61,795 nt of DNA from positions 608,206 through 670,000 of the forward strand of contig DASWIS010000008.1 in NCBI GenBank assembly GCA_036397555.1, written 5' to 3'. Position 1 is the first letter of the stretch; each line of letters opens with the position of its first letter. Under the pieces are notes generated by a model. The model had not been told where the DNA came from and did not search any database. It was given only the letters and a program-made list of their open reading frames with translations. The stretch comes from Candidatus Zixiibacteriota bacterium. GTDB lineage: Bacteria > Zixibacteria > MSB-5A5 > WJJR01. A program made the translations under genes and the position numbers. Positions 9,393-17,544 of this stretch are shown here, piece after piece.

Positions 9393-9917
9393 TCATTCAT
9401 CAGTAGCATCGTGACTTGATTCCCCGTTTGTTGATGATGCCGCTTCGGAGTCATTGTCGCCATTCCCGGGGCTATCCTGCTTGCCGCTCTTTGACCGTCT
9501 CAGCCTCGCAATCTCAGGGTACCACTCCACAAGCCCGAAACTGTCTGACCCTTTGACCTGAATGAAGGTCGCAGTGTTCTTACCCAAAGATATCCTGAGG
9601 CCGCGTTCGGCGAACTTTTCATCGCCGAAATCATATCCACCGCGTTTCATCGTATCCATGACTTCCGATACCTGCATGGCGTGCCCCCTCATCTCTAAAA
9701 CTTCTCGCACAACACTTGCCAGAGGTTTACCAAAGAACTGATCGGGTCTCATTGCCTGACTCTCCGTGCGCTCCGGCTCTACGCTCCTATAACGCGGAGG
9801 TTCATCCATTGCCTGACACAGGGCGTTGATCGCACGCTTGGTATTGGCGACCTCGTTCTCCTGTGCATTTAGACGGGCCGTTAGCTCCTCAATCGACTTT
9901 CTCAAATGCTCTGACAT
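9393..9917 (-). CDS. Coiled-coil protein with a winged-helix (HARE-HTH-like) domain
   Basis: The protein has 174 residues and runs convergent to the toxin gene, six bases away. Residues 1-45 form a coiled coil (LRKSIEELTARLNAQENEVA). Residues 58-135 (PLASVVREVLEMRGHAMQVSE.. through RISLGKNTATFIQV) resemble the HARE-type winged helix found in restriction, chromatin and transcription-linked proteins. The C-terminal 40 residues are Ser/Asn/Asp-rich and probably disordered. The start is firm: AAAGGAG lies seven bases upstream and a good promoter lies 35 bases further. A sequence-specific or modified-DNA-binding role is plausible but unproven. Confidence 0.7.
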   Translation of the reverse strand: MSEHLRKSIEELTARLNAQENEVANTKRAINALCQAMDEPPRYRSVEPERTESQAMRPDQFFGKPLASVVREVLEMRGHAMQVSEVMDTMKRGGYDFGDEKFAERGLRISLGKNTATFIQVKGSDSFGLVEWYPEIARLRRSKSGKQDSPGNGDNDSEAASSTNGESSHDATDE

Positions 9918-9951
9918 CTAAGGCTCCTTTCTCTTCGCCGAAATCGATCAG

Positions 9952-9980
9952 AAATAAACTATTTGAATCTTTTATGTCAA
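9952..9980 (-). promoter_or_regulatory. Sigma-70-type promoter of the HARE-like gene
   Basis: Read on the minus strand, TTGACA (9980-9975) is followed after 17 bases by TTATTT (9957-9952), 34 bases before the ATG at 9917. It lies in a strongly AT-rich stretch (9950-10030). Confidence 0.6.
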
Positions 9981-10145
9981 TTGAATTCTATGATTCTGAT
10001 TCTGAATTAGATATACACTATTTAATACCAATGTCTTGGGTGTTGCTTTGAGCTGACAAGAATTCCTTGGCGGATCGTCAGGAAATCGGTCAAGGGCGTG
10101 TGATTCCGCTTGACATGGAGCTTGAGACTGAGTTTTTTGGAGCAC

Positions 10146-10218
10146 AGAAAAGGGCCGGGTGCGATAACACCCGGCCCAAAAGTCGGAAAGTCCGCTCGGC
10201 GAAGAGAGGAGCTTTTCC
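10146..10218 (-). ncRNA. Candidate small RNA, about 73 nt
   Basis: No protein frame explains this unit. On the minus strand a near-consensus promoter (next entry) predicts a start at about 10218. The transcript would begin GGAAAAGCTCCTCTC. It would contain a small hairpin CGGA-CTT-TCCG and would end in a perfect 10-base-pair stem GGGCCGGGTG / CACCCGGCCC (10177-10152, loop TTATCG) followed by TTTTCTG, an intrinsic terminator. The CU-rich 5' part (CTCCTCTC) is complementary to Shine-Dalgarno sequences, which suggests a trans-acting regulator of translation. The promoter, length and terminator are seen; expression and function are inferred. It matches no RNA family I recognise (not 6S, SRP RNA, tmRNA or RNase P). 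Confidence 0.6.
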
Positions 10219-10224
10219 TATGCG

Positions 10225-10253
10225 AGGATACCTCATAACTGACTGTCTGTCAA
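10225..10253 (-). promoter_or_regulatory. Strong promoter for the candidate small RNA
   Basis: On the minus strand TTGACA (10253-10248) is followed by a 17-base spacer and TATCCT (10230-10225). This is among the best sigma-70 matches in the window, and it faces no protein gene. Confidence 0.65.
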
Positions 10254-10518
10254 GGGAAAAGAGACAGCTCAGTTATTCCATCTGGCCACGCGCGCCAAGT
10301 CCCTTTTCCAAGCCCCTTCGGGGGCTGAATAGACGCCCCGCCGTCCCGTTTGCGCGAGACGGCAGAGCTAACTCAAACCACGCGGATCGAGGCCACATGG
10401 CAAACGCTAATACCAATATCGGTGCCGGCCCGGGACATCGCAAGGGGGCCGTTCCGTCCATCGGCCCAGTAAGGCCGAGGAGTCGATGGCATAAGACTTG
10501 ACAGAAAGGAGGTGTGCG
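10254..10518. other. GC-rich intergenic stretch with hairpins, no gene recognised
   Basis: It includes a UUCG-type hairpin AGCCCC-TTCG-GGGGCT (about 10313-10328) and an imperfect stem CCGTC..GACGG around 10343-10365. It may be the leader of the small basic gene that follows. No known RNA family was recognised. Confidence 0.35.
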
Positions 10519-10650
10519 ATGTCGAAGCGAAAGACCACGCAACGTGGTCGAGATGCTGGGTCGGGCAAGTTTATTCCCGTCGACAAGGCGCGTAAGCAAA
10601 AGAATACCGCGGTTGTCGAACGAGTCCCGGTGCGCACGAAGAAGAAGTAA
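10519..10650 (+). CDS. 43-residue basic protein
   Basis: This small ORF has an excellent ribosome site (AAAGGAGG, seven bases before the ATG). The product starts MSKRKTTQRGRDAGSG and ends VVERVPVRTKKK, with 15 Lys/Arg and a net strong positive charge. The central pattern RDAGSGKF..V..A......T.VER resembles a widespread family of tiny basic proteins with no firm function (sometimes mislabelled as multidrug transporters). It could bind nucleic acid or the ribosome, and it sits just upstream of ribosomal protein genes. The assignment as a real gene rests on the ribosome site and the composition. Confidence 0.6.
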   Translation: MSKRKTTQRGRDAGSGKFIPVDKARKQKNTAVVERVPVRTKKK

Positions 10651-10685
10651 GATGTTGCATGGAGATTGTGAATCAATGGCTGGAC

Positions 10686-10725
10686 GGGCGGGCGGGCGGG
10701 CGGGTAGGCAGCCACTCCCCGCCCG
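10686..10725 (+). repeat. GGGC tandem tract (G-quadruplex type) with overlapping hairpin
   Basis: Five GGG runs separated by single C (10686-10704) form an ideal intramolecular G-quadruplex motif. Its last part, CGGGCGGG, can alternatively pair with CCCGCCCG at 10718-10725. It lies between the 43-residue gene and the rplM promoter, so it may stop or slow transcription between them. Confidence 0.6.
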
Positions 10726-10778
10726 TTGAGCATAAGACTCTCACGAATCGCGACATTTGAAGGTGTTCGATATCCCTC

Positions 10779-10807
10779 TTGACAGACAAGAGGATACGTG
10801 CTAAAAT
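10779..10807 (+). promoter_or_regulatory. Promoter of the rplM operon
   Basis: TTGACA (10779-10784), a 17-base spacer and TAAAAT (10802-10807) make a near-perfect sigma-70 promoter 36 bases before the L13 start codon. Confidence 0.85.
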
Positions 10808-10843
10808 TGTCGGCTTGTACGCGACTTGGGACGCGGCGTCGGA

Positions 10844-11275
10844 ATGAAGACATACATACCAAAACAGGGCGAGGTCGCGCGCGACTGGTACGTCGTCGAC
10901 GTGGGCGGTAAGATCTTGGGGCGGACCGCCGCCGGGATCGCCCGCGTGCTGCGCGGCAAGCACAAGCCGCAGTTTACGCCTCACATGGACATCGGTGATT
11001 TTGTGGTCGTGGTGAACGCCGCCGAGGTGCGTGTCTCCGGGCAGAAGGAAATCGGCAAGTCGTACTTTCATTACACGGGCTATCCGGGCGGGGCGCGGTT
11101 CCGTACGGTCAACGAGACGCGCCAGCGCCGTCCCGAAGATATCGTCATGCATGCCGTGCGCGGCATGCTGCCGAAGAATCGTCTCGGACGTCGGCTGTTG
11201 ACCAAGCTGAAAGTCTATCCCGGTCCCGAACATCCCCACGCGGCGCAGTTGCCAAAGCCGCTGGAGCTTACGTAG
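10844..11275 (+). CDS. rplM: 50S ribosomal protein L13
   Basis: The product has 143 residues, the usual length. It begins MKTYIPKQGEVARDWYVVD and contains the L13 core GKILGRTA.. and the signature MLPKNRLGRRLLTKLKVYPG near the C terminus. L13 is an early assembly protein of the large subunit. The ATG at 10844 is chosen because the family starts with MKTY; an in-frame TTG at 10826 would add six odd residues. It is the first gene after a strong promoter and is followed by rpsI, the normal gene order. Confidence 0.95.
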   Translation: MKTYIPKQGEVARDWYVVDVGGKILGRTAAGIARVLRGKHKPQFTPHMDIGDFVVVVNAAEVRVSGQKEIGKSYFHYTGYPGGARFRTVNETRQRRPEDIVMHAVRGMLPKNRLGRRLLTKLKVYPGPEHPHAAQLPKPLELT

Positions 11276-11322
11276 GCAGACCGCACGCAGGACTCTTTCG
11301 TCAATCGGATTCTGGAGGAGAT

Positions 11323-11715
11323 TTGGCCGAAGACACATTCTGGGCGACAGGTCGACGCAAGGAAGCCACGGTCCGTGTCGGCATGAAGCGCGGCAAAGGG
11401 CAGCACCGCATCAACGGTCTCTCGCTGAAAGACTACTTTCATCGCGAAACACTCGTGATGCTCATCGAGCAGCCGCTGAAACTGGTGGAGGTCGAGGGTC
11501 AGGTCGATCTGGTCTGCAGCGCCACCGGCGGCGGCAAATCGGGGCAGGCGGGCGCGATGCTGCTGGGCATCGCCCGCGCGCTGCAGATGATGAATCCCGA
11601 ATGGCGCGCCAAGCTGAAGAAAGCCGGATTCCTCACACGCGACGCGCGCGAAGTCGAACGCAAAAAGTACGGAATGGTCAAGGCACGGAAGCGCTTCCAG
11701 TACTCGAAGCGTTAA
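11323..11715 (+). CDS. rpsI: 30S ribosomal protein S9
   Basis: The product has 130 residues, with the N-terminal [12 protein letters not shown] motif and the basic tail ending RKRFQYSKR, whose last residues reach the P-site tRNA in the ribosome. The start codon is an unusual TTG at 11323 with GGAGGAG just upstream; there is no nearer ATG that keeps the conserved N terminus. It lies 47 bases after rplM and is very probably co-transcribed. Confidence 0.95.
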   Translation: MAEDTFWATGRRKEATVRVGMKRGKGQHRINGLSLKDYFHRETLVMLIEQPLKLVEVEGQVDLVCSATGGGKSGQAGAMLLGIARALQMMNPEWRAKLKKAGFLTRDAREVERKKYGMVKARKRFQYSKR

Positions 11716-11746
11716 CCGCGAAGGAACCACGTCAACCGAGGACACA

Positions 11747-12511
11747 GTGCCGGTTCAATTACAAGAATTGTTGGAAGCGGGGGTTCACTTCGGCCATCAA
11801 ACGCGCCGCTGGAACCCCAAAATGAAGCCGTTTATCTTCGGCGCACGCAACGGCATCTACATCATCGACCTGCGCAAGACACTCATGTCGCTGGAAAAGG
11901 CCTGCCTCAAGGCGCGCGAGGTCGCCGCCGAGGGGCGGCCGATCCTGTTCGTCGGCACCAAGAAACAGGCGAAGGGCGTCATCAATGAAGAATCGCAGCG
12001 CTGCGGACAGTACAGCGTGACCGAACGCTGGCTGGGCGGCATGTTGACGAACTTTTCCACGATTCGCCAGTCGATCAAACGCCTCCGCGACCTCGAGACG
12101 ATGCGTGAAGACGGAACCTTCGAGAAGCTGACCAAGAAGGAACGTCTCAAAAACGAAAAAGAGATCCAGAAGCTCGAGAAAATCCTCGGCGGCATCAAAG
12201 ACATGGGGCGGCTGCCAGGACTGATCTTTGTCGTCGACACGCGCAAAGAACGCATCGCAGTCAACGAGGCCGGTAAGCTCGGCATTCCCATCATCGCGGT
12301 CGTGGACACCAATTGCGACCCCGACCCGATCGATTTCCCCGTCGCCGGGAATGACGATGCCATCAAGTCGATCCGTCTGTTGACTCGCGCCGTATCATCG
12401 GCGGTCATGGACGGCACCGGCAGCCGCAAATCGAAGTCGGCCGACGGCGCCGGCAACGGCGACACCCCCGACTTTGACGGCAAAGACTCCGACGCCGAAT
12501 CCGACAACTGA
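11747..12511 (+). CDS. rpsB: 30S ribosomal protein S2
   Basis: The product has 254 residues. It starts with GTG and shows the S2 hallmarks [39 protein letters not shown] and [12 protein letters not shown]. The coiled-coil domain is present at about residues 110-150. The last 30 residues form a Ser/Asp/Gly-rich acidic tail, an extension seen in several phyla. It lies 31 bases after rpsI and just before tsf, which gives the common rpsB-tsf-pyrH-frr order. Confidence 0.96.
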   Translation: MPVQLQELLEAGVHFGHQTRRWNPKMKPFIFGARNGIYIIDLRKTLMSLEKACLKAREVAAEGRPILFVGTKKQAKGVINEESQRCGQYSVTERWLGGMLTNFSTIRQSIKRLRDLETMREDGTFEKLTKKERLKNEKEIQKLEKILGGIKDMGRLPGLIFVVDTRKERIAVNEAGKLGIPIIAVVDTNCDPDPIDFPVAGNDDAIKSIRLLTRAVSSAVMDGTGSRKSKSADGAGNGDTPDFDGKDSDAESDN

Positions 12512-12558
12512 GCTTTCACGCGCCGCCATTGCATCTCCAATCAGCAACAAGGAACGAT

Positions 12559-13155
12559 ATGGCCACAATCACCGCCAATGACGTCAAAACACTGCGTGAA
12601 CGCACCGGCGTGGGTATGATGGAATGCAAGAAGGCGCTGACCGAAACCGGCGGCGATATCGAGAAAGCCATTTCCTTTCTGCGTGAACGCGGCTTGGCGA
12701 AAGCCGCCGGAAAGGCCGGTCGAAGTGCACGCGAGGGCTTGATCTTCTCCTATATTCACCCGGGCGACAAGCTCGGAGTCATGATCGAAGTCAATTGCGA
12801 AACCGACTTCGTGGCACGCACCGACGAGTTCAAGGACATCGTCAAGGACGTCGCCATGCAGGTCGCCGCCGCATCGCCGGTGGCGGTGCGTCGCGAAGAG
12901 ATCGATCCCGTGCTCGTCGAATCCGAAAAACAGATTTACCGTACCCAGGCCATCAACGACGGCAAACCCGAAAAATTTGTCGAAAAAATCGTCGAGGGGA
13001 AGCTCGAGAAGTTCTTCGCCGAGGCGTGCCTCCTCGAACAGCCGTTCATCAAGAATCCCGACCGCACGGTCAACGAGATCGTCCAGGAAACGATCAGCAA
13101 ACTGGGCGAAAACATCGTTGTCAAGCGCTTCACCCGTTACCGTCTTGGCGAATGA
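12559..13155 (+). CDS. tsf: Translation elongation factor Ts
   Basis: EF-Ts recycles EF-Tu by exchanging GDP for GTP. The product has 198 residues, which is the short form of the family (E. coli has 283), with only one core subdomain copy. The N-terminal UBA-like domain carries LRERTGVGMMECKKAL, and the catalytic region includes the second family signature LGVMIEVNCETDFVART. The ATG at 12559 follows AAGGAA; an upstream in-frame ATG at 12529 would add ten non-conserved residues. Confidence 0.95.
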   Translation: MATITANDVKTLRERTGVGMMECKKALTETGGDIEKAISFLRERGLAKAAGKAGRSAREGLIFSYIHPGDKLGVMIEVNCETDFVARTDEFKDIVKDVAMQVAAASPVAVRREEIDPVLVESEKQIYRTQAINDGKPEKFVEKIVEGKLEKFFAEACLLEQPFIKNPDRTVNEIVQETISKLGENIVVKRFTRYRLGE

Positions 13156-13272
13156 GCCACCGTCCGATTCTTCTCATGCCGCCTGTGGCGGTTTCCTCGG
13201 CTTATTCTCCGAACCCAGTCTGATTTTAGTTTACCCGCGACGCTATCGGTCCGTGGCGTCCAGGAGCGACGC

Positions 13273-14016
13273 ATGAGTGCGGCTGCCGCGAAGAACAGGT
13301 CGCCGCGATACAGGCGCATCCTCCTGAAAATGTCCGGCGAGATCCTCGCCGGGCAATCGGGATGGGGGATCGATCTTGACGTTCTGACGGCCCTGGCGGC
13401 GCAGGTTAAGGATGTCGTCACCGGCGGCACACAGACCGCTTTGGTCATCGGCGGCGGTAACATTTTCCGCGGTGCCGTGGCATCGGCCGAAGCGGGAATA
13501 CAACGCGCCACGGCCGATCAGATGGGAATGCTCGGCACCGTGATCAATGCGCTGGCGATGCAGGATGCACTGGAGCAGATCGAGATACCAACCCGTGTCA
13601 TGACAGCCGTTGAGATGGAATCGATGGCCGAGCCCTACATCCGCCGCCGCGCCGTGCGCCATCTCGAAAAGGGGCGCGTGGTGATCATGGCGGCCGGGAC
13701 CGGACATCCGTATTTCACCACCGATACGGCGGCGGCCTTGCGGGCACTCGAAATCGGCGCGGACGTACTCCTGAAAGGGACGAAGGTCGACGGCGTCTAT
13801 TCCTCCGATCCCAAGCGCGATTCCTCGGCGCGTCGATTCGACGCCCTCACCTTCACCGATGCACTCCGCGATGAACTGCATGTCATGGATGCCACCGCGC
13901 TGGCCATGTGCCGCGACAATGACATGCCCGTCATCGTATTCAATCTCCTCGACGCGGACAATCTCGCGCGTGTCGTGGCCGGTGAGGCGGTCGGCACCAT
14001 TGTTACTGCTTCGTAG
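13273..14016 (+). CDS. pyrH: UMP kinase
   Basis: Bacterial UMP kinase (amino-acid-kinase fold) phosphorylates UMP to UDP. The product has 247 residues. Motifs are RILLKMSGE (phosphate site), [23 protein letters not shown] and the late [13 protein letters not shown] loop that binds nucleotide. The ribosome site AGGAG precedes the ATG by seven bases. It is in the conserved tsf-pyrH-frr order. Confidence 0.96.
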   Translation: MSAAAAKNRSPRYRRILLKMSGEILAGQSGWGIDLDVLTALAAQVKDVVTGGTQTALVIGGGNIFRGAVASAEAGIQRATADQMGMLGTVINALAMQDALEQIEIPTRVMTAVEMESMAEPYIRRRAVRHLEKGRVVIMAAGTGHPYFTTDTAAALRALEIGADVLLKGTKVDGVYSSDPKRDSSARRFDALTFTDALRDELHVMDATALAMCRDNDMPVIVFNLLDADNLARVVAGEAVGTIVTAS

Positions 14017-14140
14017 TACACACTGCATACCGCCGGCATCCCATGGAAAGGCCGGTTTTGGCTTGATCGTCCCGCGGGCGTCGGCATAACTTCGTTGCGT
14101 GTAAGACCTCAGGAGGGATTGATCGTAGCAGGAGGGTACA

Positions 14141-14701
14141 GTGCCGGGAGAAACCATCAAAGAGGACGCGCGAGACCGCATGCAGAAGGCGGTCGCCGCC
14201 ACACAACGGGAACTGGCGTCAGTGCGCACCGGCAAAGCCAGCGCTGCACTCCTGGAGCCGGTTCGGGTGAGTTATTATGGCAGCGAAGTGCCGCTCAGTC
14301 AGGCTGCTTCGATTTCAGTCCCCGAGGCGCGTATGATTGTGGTACAGCCGTGGGAGAAGCAAATGACCGGAGAAATCTCCAAGGCGATCCTCAAGGCCGA
14401 GTTGGGGCTGAATCCCATCGTTGATGGCAACCTCATCCGCGTCCCAATTCCGGCACTGAACGAAGAACGACGCCGCGACATGGTGAAACTGGTTAAACGC
14501 CACGCCGAAGAAGGCAAGGTTGCCGTCCGCAACATCCGCCGTGATGCCAACGACCACCTCAAGAAGGCCGAGAAAGACAAGACGATATCCGAGGATGTGC
14601 ATCACCGTCTCTCCGATGAAATCCAGAAGCTGACCGACGAATTCATCGCCCAGATCGACAAAATGGTCACCGCCAAGGAGGCGGAGGTCATGGAGGTCTG
14701 A
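14141..14701 (+). CDS. frr: Ribosome recycling factor
   Basis: RRF splits terminated ribosomes together with EF-G. The product has 186 residues, the usual length. It shows the coiled domain I (MQKAVAATQRELASVRTGKAS) and the domain II region ISVPEARMIVVQPWEKQM, and it ends with the long helix DEFIAQIDKMVTAKEAEVMEV. The start is GTG at 14141, six bases after GGAGG. The 124 bases after pyrH may contain a separate promoter; none is obvious. Confidence 0.96.
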   Translation: MPGETIKEDARDRMQKAVAATQRELASVRTGKASAALLEPVRVSYYGSEVPLSQAASISVPEARMIVVQPWEKQMTGEISKAILKAELGLNPIVDGNLIRVPIPALNEERRRDMVKLVKRHAEEGKVAVRNIRRDANDHLKKAEKDKTISEDVHHRLSDEIQKLTDEFIAQIDKMVTAKEAEVMEV

Positions 14702-14706
14702 GGGGA

Positions 14707-15501
14707 ATGCCGGTCGACAGCGCCATCGCGTTGCCTCAGCGGACTATCGCGCCCGCCGTGGACCGCTTGTCACGCGTTCTGACCGCGCCGTCGCGCCCCG
14801 CACACGTGGCGATCATCATGGATGGCAACGGCCGTTGGGCGGCCAAACGCGGCCTGCCGCGCTCGGCAGGGCACCGGGCGGGTGTTCGCGCGGTCAAACG
14901 CATCGTCAAAGCCGCCGCCGAGGCCGAGATCGGGTACCTGACGCTGTACGCGTTTTCCATCGAGAACTGGGAACGGCCCAAAAGTGAGATTTCAGCGCTC
15001 ATGCGTCTGCTGTATGAGACGACCAAGCGCGAACTGCGCGAAATGGCCGAGAACAATGTCCGCATCATGACCACCGGCAACACCAACGCGCTGCCACGCA
15101 GCCAGCGCGACGCGATCCTCGAAGCGATCGAGCGCACGCGCGACAACACCGGGATGGTGCTCAATCTCGCGCTCAACTACGGCGGGAGAGCGGAGATCAT
15201 CGCCGCCGTGCGCGCCATCGCCGCGGAAGTGGCCGGCGGCTCGCTGGCCGTCGACGACATCAACGAGCGTGTCTTCGTCCGCCATCTCCAGACCAATGGC
15301 TTGCCCGATCCCGACCTGTTGATCCGAACGTCGGGTGAACAACGGCTCTCCAACTTCCTGCTGTGGCAAACGTCATACACTGAGCTCTACATTACGGACA
15401 CGCTGTGGCCGGACTTCTCCGCCGATGACTTCTACGACGCACTGATCGAGTATCAGTCGCGCGAGCGGCGCTTTGGTCGTGTAGGCCCGTCCGAAAAGTA
15501 A
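14707..15501 (+). CDS. uppS: Isoprenyl diphosphate synthase (undecaprenyl pyrophosphate synthase)
   Basis: This cis-prenyltransferase makes the C55 carrier lipid for cell-wall and surface glycans. The product has 264 residues. The catalytic Asp39 is in HVAIIMDGNGRWAAKRG, and the C-terminal signature DPDLLIRTSGEQRLSNFLLW with WPDF is complete. The ATG lies five bases after the frr stop, preceded by GAGGGGA, so the genes are coupled. It is followed by cdsA as in many bacteria. Confidence 0.95.
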   Translation: MPVDSAIALPQRTIAPAVDRLSRVLTAPSRPAHVAIIMDGNGRWAAKRGLPRSAGHRAGVRAVKRIVKAAAEAEIGYLTLYAFSIENWERPKSEISALMRLLYETTKRELREMAENNVRIMTTGNTNALPRSQRDAILEAIERTRDNTGMVLNLALNYGGRAEIIAAVRAIAAEVAGGSLAVDDINERVFVRHLQTNGLPDPDLLIRTSGEQRLSNFLLWQTSYTELYITDTLWPDFSADDFYDALIEYQSRERRFGRVGPSEK

Positions 15502-15725
15502 TTCTTTCGCCTTTACTCATTGAGTCGGTTTCCTAATCCGGACATGTCGTGTCACCCGCTCTCCGGTGACGACCCCGCTCGCCGCGTGGGAACACGTGGC
15601 AGGCACATACGAGTGCGTCGCAACTGGGTTCTGAGACCGTTTTTAGCCGGATTTGCATTGCCAGCGGCAACAGGCGCCGCGAGATTGCCGTTGTCGTCTT
15701 CTCAGCTCATGCTGCGAGATGAAGC

Positions 15726-16532
15726 GTGCGCACACTGATCACTCGCATCGCCGTCGCCGTCGTCGCCATCCCGCTGTTGCTGTGGGTGTTCCAGCAGGGG
15801 GGATGGTGGCTGCAGGGACTGATCGTTGTCCTGATCGTGATCGGTACCGGCGAAGCCGAACGGCTGCTGCGCATTGCCGGGAAGCCGGCGGAATTCGGGA
15901 CCCCTGCCGTCCTCGCGGTCCTCGTGGCATTCGCCGTCAGTCCGATGACTCGGTTCTATCTGCATCTGGTGGCCCCCGTTGTTGTCCTGATTGCGGGGTT
16001 GCTGGCGCTCGGTCAGCGGCGCTCCGAACGCGCATGGGACAGCGCCGTCGGGACGATCACCATAGCGTTCTGGCTCGGGCTGGGATTCGGCGCACTGGCG
16101 GCGCTGCGCGGACAGCGCGCCGACATCGGGTTTGCGCTGCTGTTATTCCTGTTCGCCAATCTGTGGATCGGAGACACGGCGGCGTATTTGTTTGGTAAGC
16201 TGCTCGGCAAACGTCGTCTCGCGGAGTCAATTTCGCCCAACAAGACCATCGCGGGCGCCGTCGCCCAGGTCTTGTCGTCGGCGGTTATCGGCTTGGTGTT
16301 CTTCCTGTTTCATTGGCTGCCGGGCGGCTGGATGTTCTGTGTCTCAGCGGCATTGACCATTGCCATCGTCGGACAGGCGGGAGATTTGTTCGAATCGTGC
16401 CTCAAACGCATGGCCGGCGTCAAAGACTCCTCCGCCGTGATCCCCGGACATGGCGGCGTCCTCGACCGCTTTGATTCGACGCTGTTTGCTGCGCCGTCGC
16501 TTTGGGTCCTTGTCCGTCTTTGGGGTCTGTGA
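15726..16532 (+). CDS. cdsA: Phosphatidate cytidylyltransferase
   Basis: CdsA converts phosphatidate and CTP to CDP-diacylglycerol in the inner membrane. The product has 268 residues and about eight membrane segments. The C-terminal family signature KDSSAVIPGHGGVLDRFDST is present, and SPNKTIAGAV lies upstream of it. The start is a GTG at 15726, directly before the first membrane segment. The usual next genes dxr and rseP are absent; a UbiA-like gene follows instead. Confidence 0.93.
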   Translation: MRTLITRIAVAVVAIPLLLWVFQQGGWWLQGLIVVLIVIGTGEAERLLRIAGKPAEFGTPAVLAVLVAFAVSPMTRFYLHLVAPVVVLIAGLLALGQRRSERAWDSAVGTITIAFWLGLGFGALAALRGQRADIGFALLLFLFANLWIGDTAAYLFGKLLGKRRLAESISPNKTIAGAVAQVLSSAVIGLVFFLFHWLPGGWMFCVSAALTIAIVGQAGDLFESCLKRMAGVKDSSAVIPGHGGVLDRFDSTLFAAPSLWVLVRLWGL

Positions 16533-16557
16533 TTCAGACTGCTGATCGATCGCCCCC

Positions 16558-17529
16558 ATGACGACTCCGGATTCGATCTCCGCAAAGACCCGGATGCCGG
16601 TAGTATCGATCTGCGGCCGGCACACTCCGCTGGACTATCTGTTTTTTACACGTCCTGTCCTGATGCCGCCGGTGTGGACGATTGCACTGCTGGGCACTGC
16701 CGTTTCGGCACATCCCGGCACGACGGCGACACGCTGGCTGCTCTTCATGCTGCAGTTGTACTGCATGGCGGGCGGGACTTACACGCTCAACCAAATCGCC
16801 GATGTCGAATCGGACCGGCGCAACCGCAAGCTGTTCTTTCTCGCCGAAGGTTTGATCGCGATGCGATCAGCGGTTGTGTTCACTGTCGCGTTACACAGTG
16901 CCGCGATCGTGCTGGGCGCCTGTCTGGGACTGGAGTACCTGCTTTTAACGATCATTCTGCTCGCATTGGGTGTCGCCTACTCGGCGATCGGTCCCGATTC
17001 GCTGAAGAACCGTCCGATCCTCGGACTGCTGGCCAACGCCATCGGACACGGGATGCTCATGTTTATGCTCGGCTCTGCGCTGAACAAGTCGCTCACACGG
17101 GATTCAGCCCTCGCTGCCATTCCTTACGCGCTGGCGGTCGCGGCAGTGTATCTCGCGACGACCGTTCCCGACGGCGACGGAGATGCCGCCTCGGGCAAAC
17201 GGACGCTGGCCGTCTGGCTCGGGGACAGGATCGCCATGATCGGCGCTTCACTGTGTGCGTCCGCGACCGTCGTCCTGACCTTGCTCCGAACGGATGACCA
17301 TCTTCTGATTCCGTCCATCGTCGTTTTGCCTTTGTTTGCTGCGGCCATCTGGCGTCCCGCCACCTTCTCCGCGCGTGCGGCCGTGGCGTCGGTCGTGCTC
17401 CTCTCGATCGCGGCATCTCTCGCGTACCCATGGTATGCCCCTGTCGTCGTCGCCGTCATAATCGGGACACGCGCATTTTTTATGTGGCGCTTCCGGATGA
17501 CCTATCCGACTTTCCTTCCGGGGAGGTAG
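16558..17529 (+). CDS. UbiA-family prenyltransferase
   Basis: This is a 323-residue membrane protein with about eight helices. The first Asp-rich motif is N78-x3-D82-x3-D86 in NQIADVESDRRNRK. The second is DGDGDAASGKRTLAVWLGDR. Both are the Mg-diphosphate sites of UbiA-type aromatic prenyltransferases or related geranylgeranyl transferases. The acceptor (quinone precursor, chlorophyll-like, lipid) cannot be read. It starts 25 bases after cdsA, probably in the same operon, which links it to isoprenoid/lipid metabolism with uppS and cdsA. Confidence 0.85.
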   Translation: MTTPDSISAKTRMPVVSICGRHTPLDYLFFTRPVLMPPVWTIALLGTAVSAHPGTTATRWLLFMLQLYCMAGGTYTLNQIADVESDRRNRKLFFLAEGLIAMRSAVVFTVALHSAAIVLGACLGLEYLLLTIILLALGVAYSAIGPDSLKNRPILGLLANAIGHGMLMFMLGSALNKSLTRDSALAAIPYALAVAAVYLATTVPDGDGDAASGKRTLAVWLGDRIAMIGASLCASATVVLTLLRTDDHLLIPSIVVLPLFAAAIWRPATFSARAAVASVVLLSIAASLAYPWYAPVVVAVIIGTRAFFMWRFRMTYPTFLPGR

Positions 17530-17544
17530 AAGGGGGGCAGGGTC

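Noticed and set aside
10185-10194. GGAAAGTCCG, reminiscent of the RNase P RNA core (GGAAAGTCCGGGC)
   Set aside because: No surrounding P-helices, ACAGAAA or closing conserved block can be found; the match is short and lies within the minus-strand sRNA unit.
10067-10501. 144-codon frame upstream of the small basic gene
   Set aside because: No ribosome site and composition unlike protein; it crosses the sRNA promoter, hairpins and terminator.
15520-15738. 72-codon frame between uppS and cdsA
   Set aside because: No ribosome site, random-looking Arg/Pro-rich product, overlaps the cdsA start.
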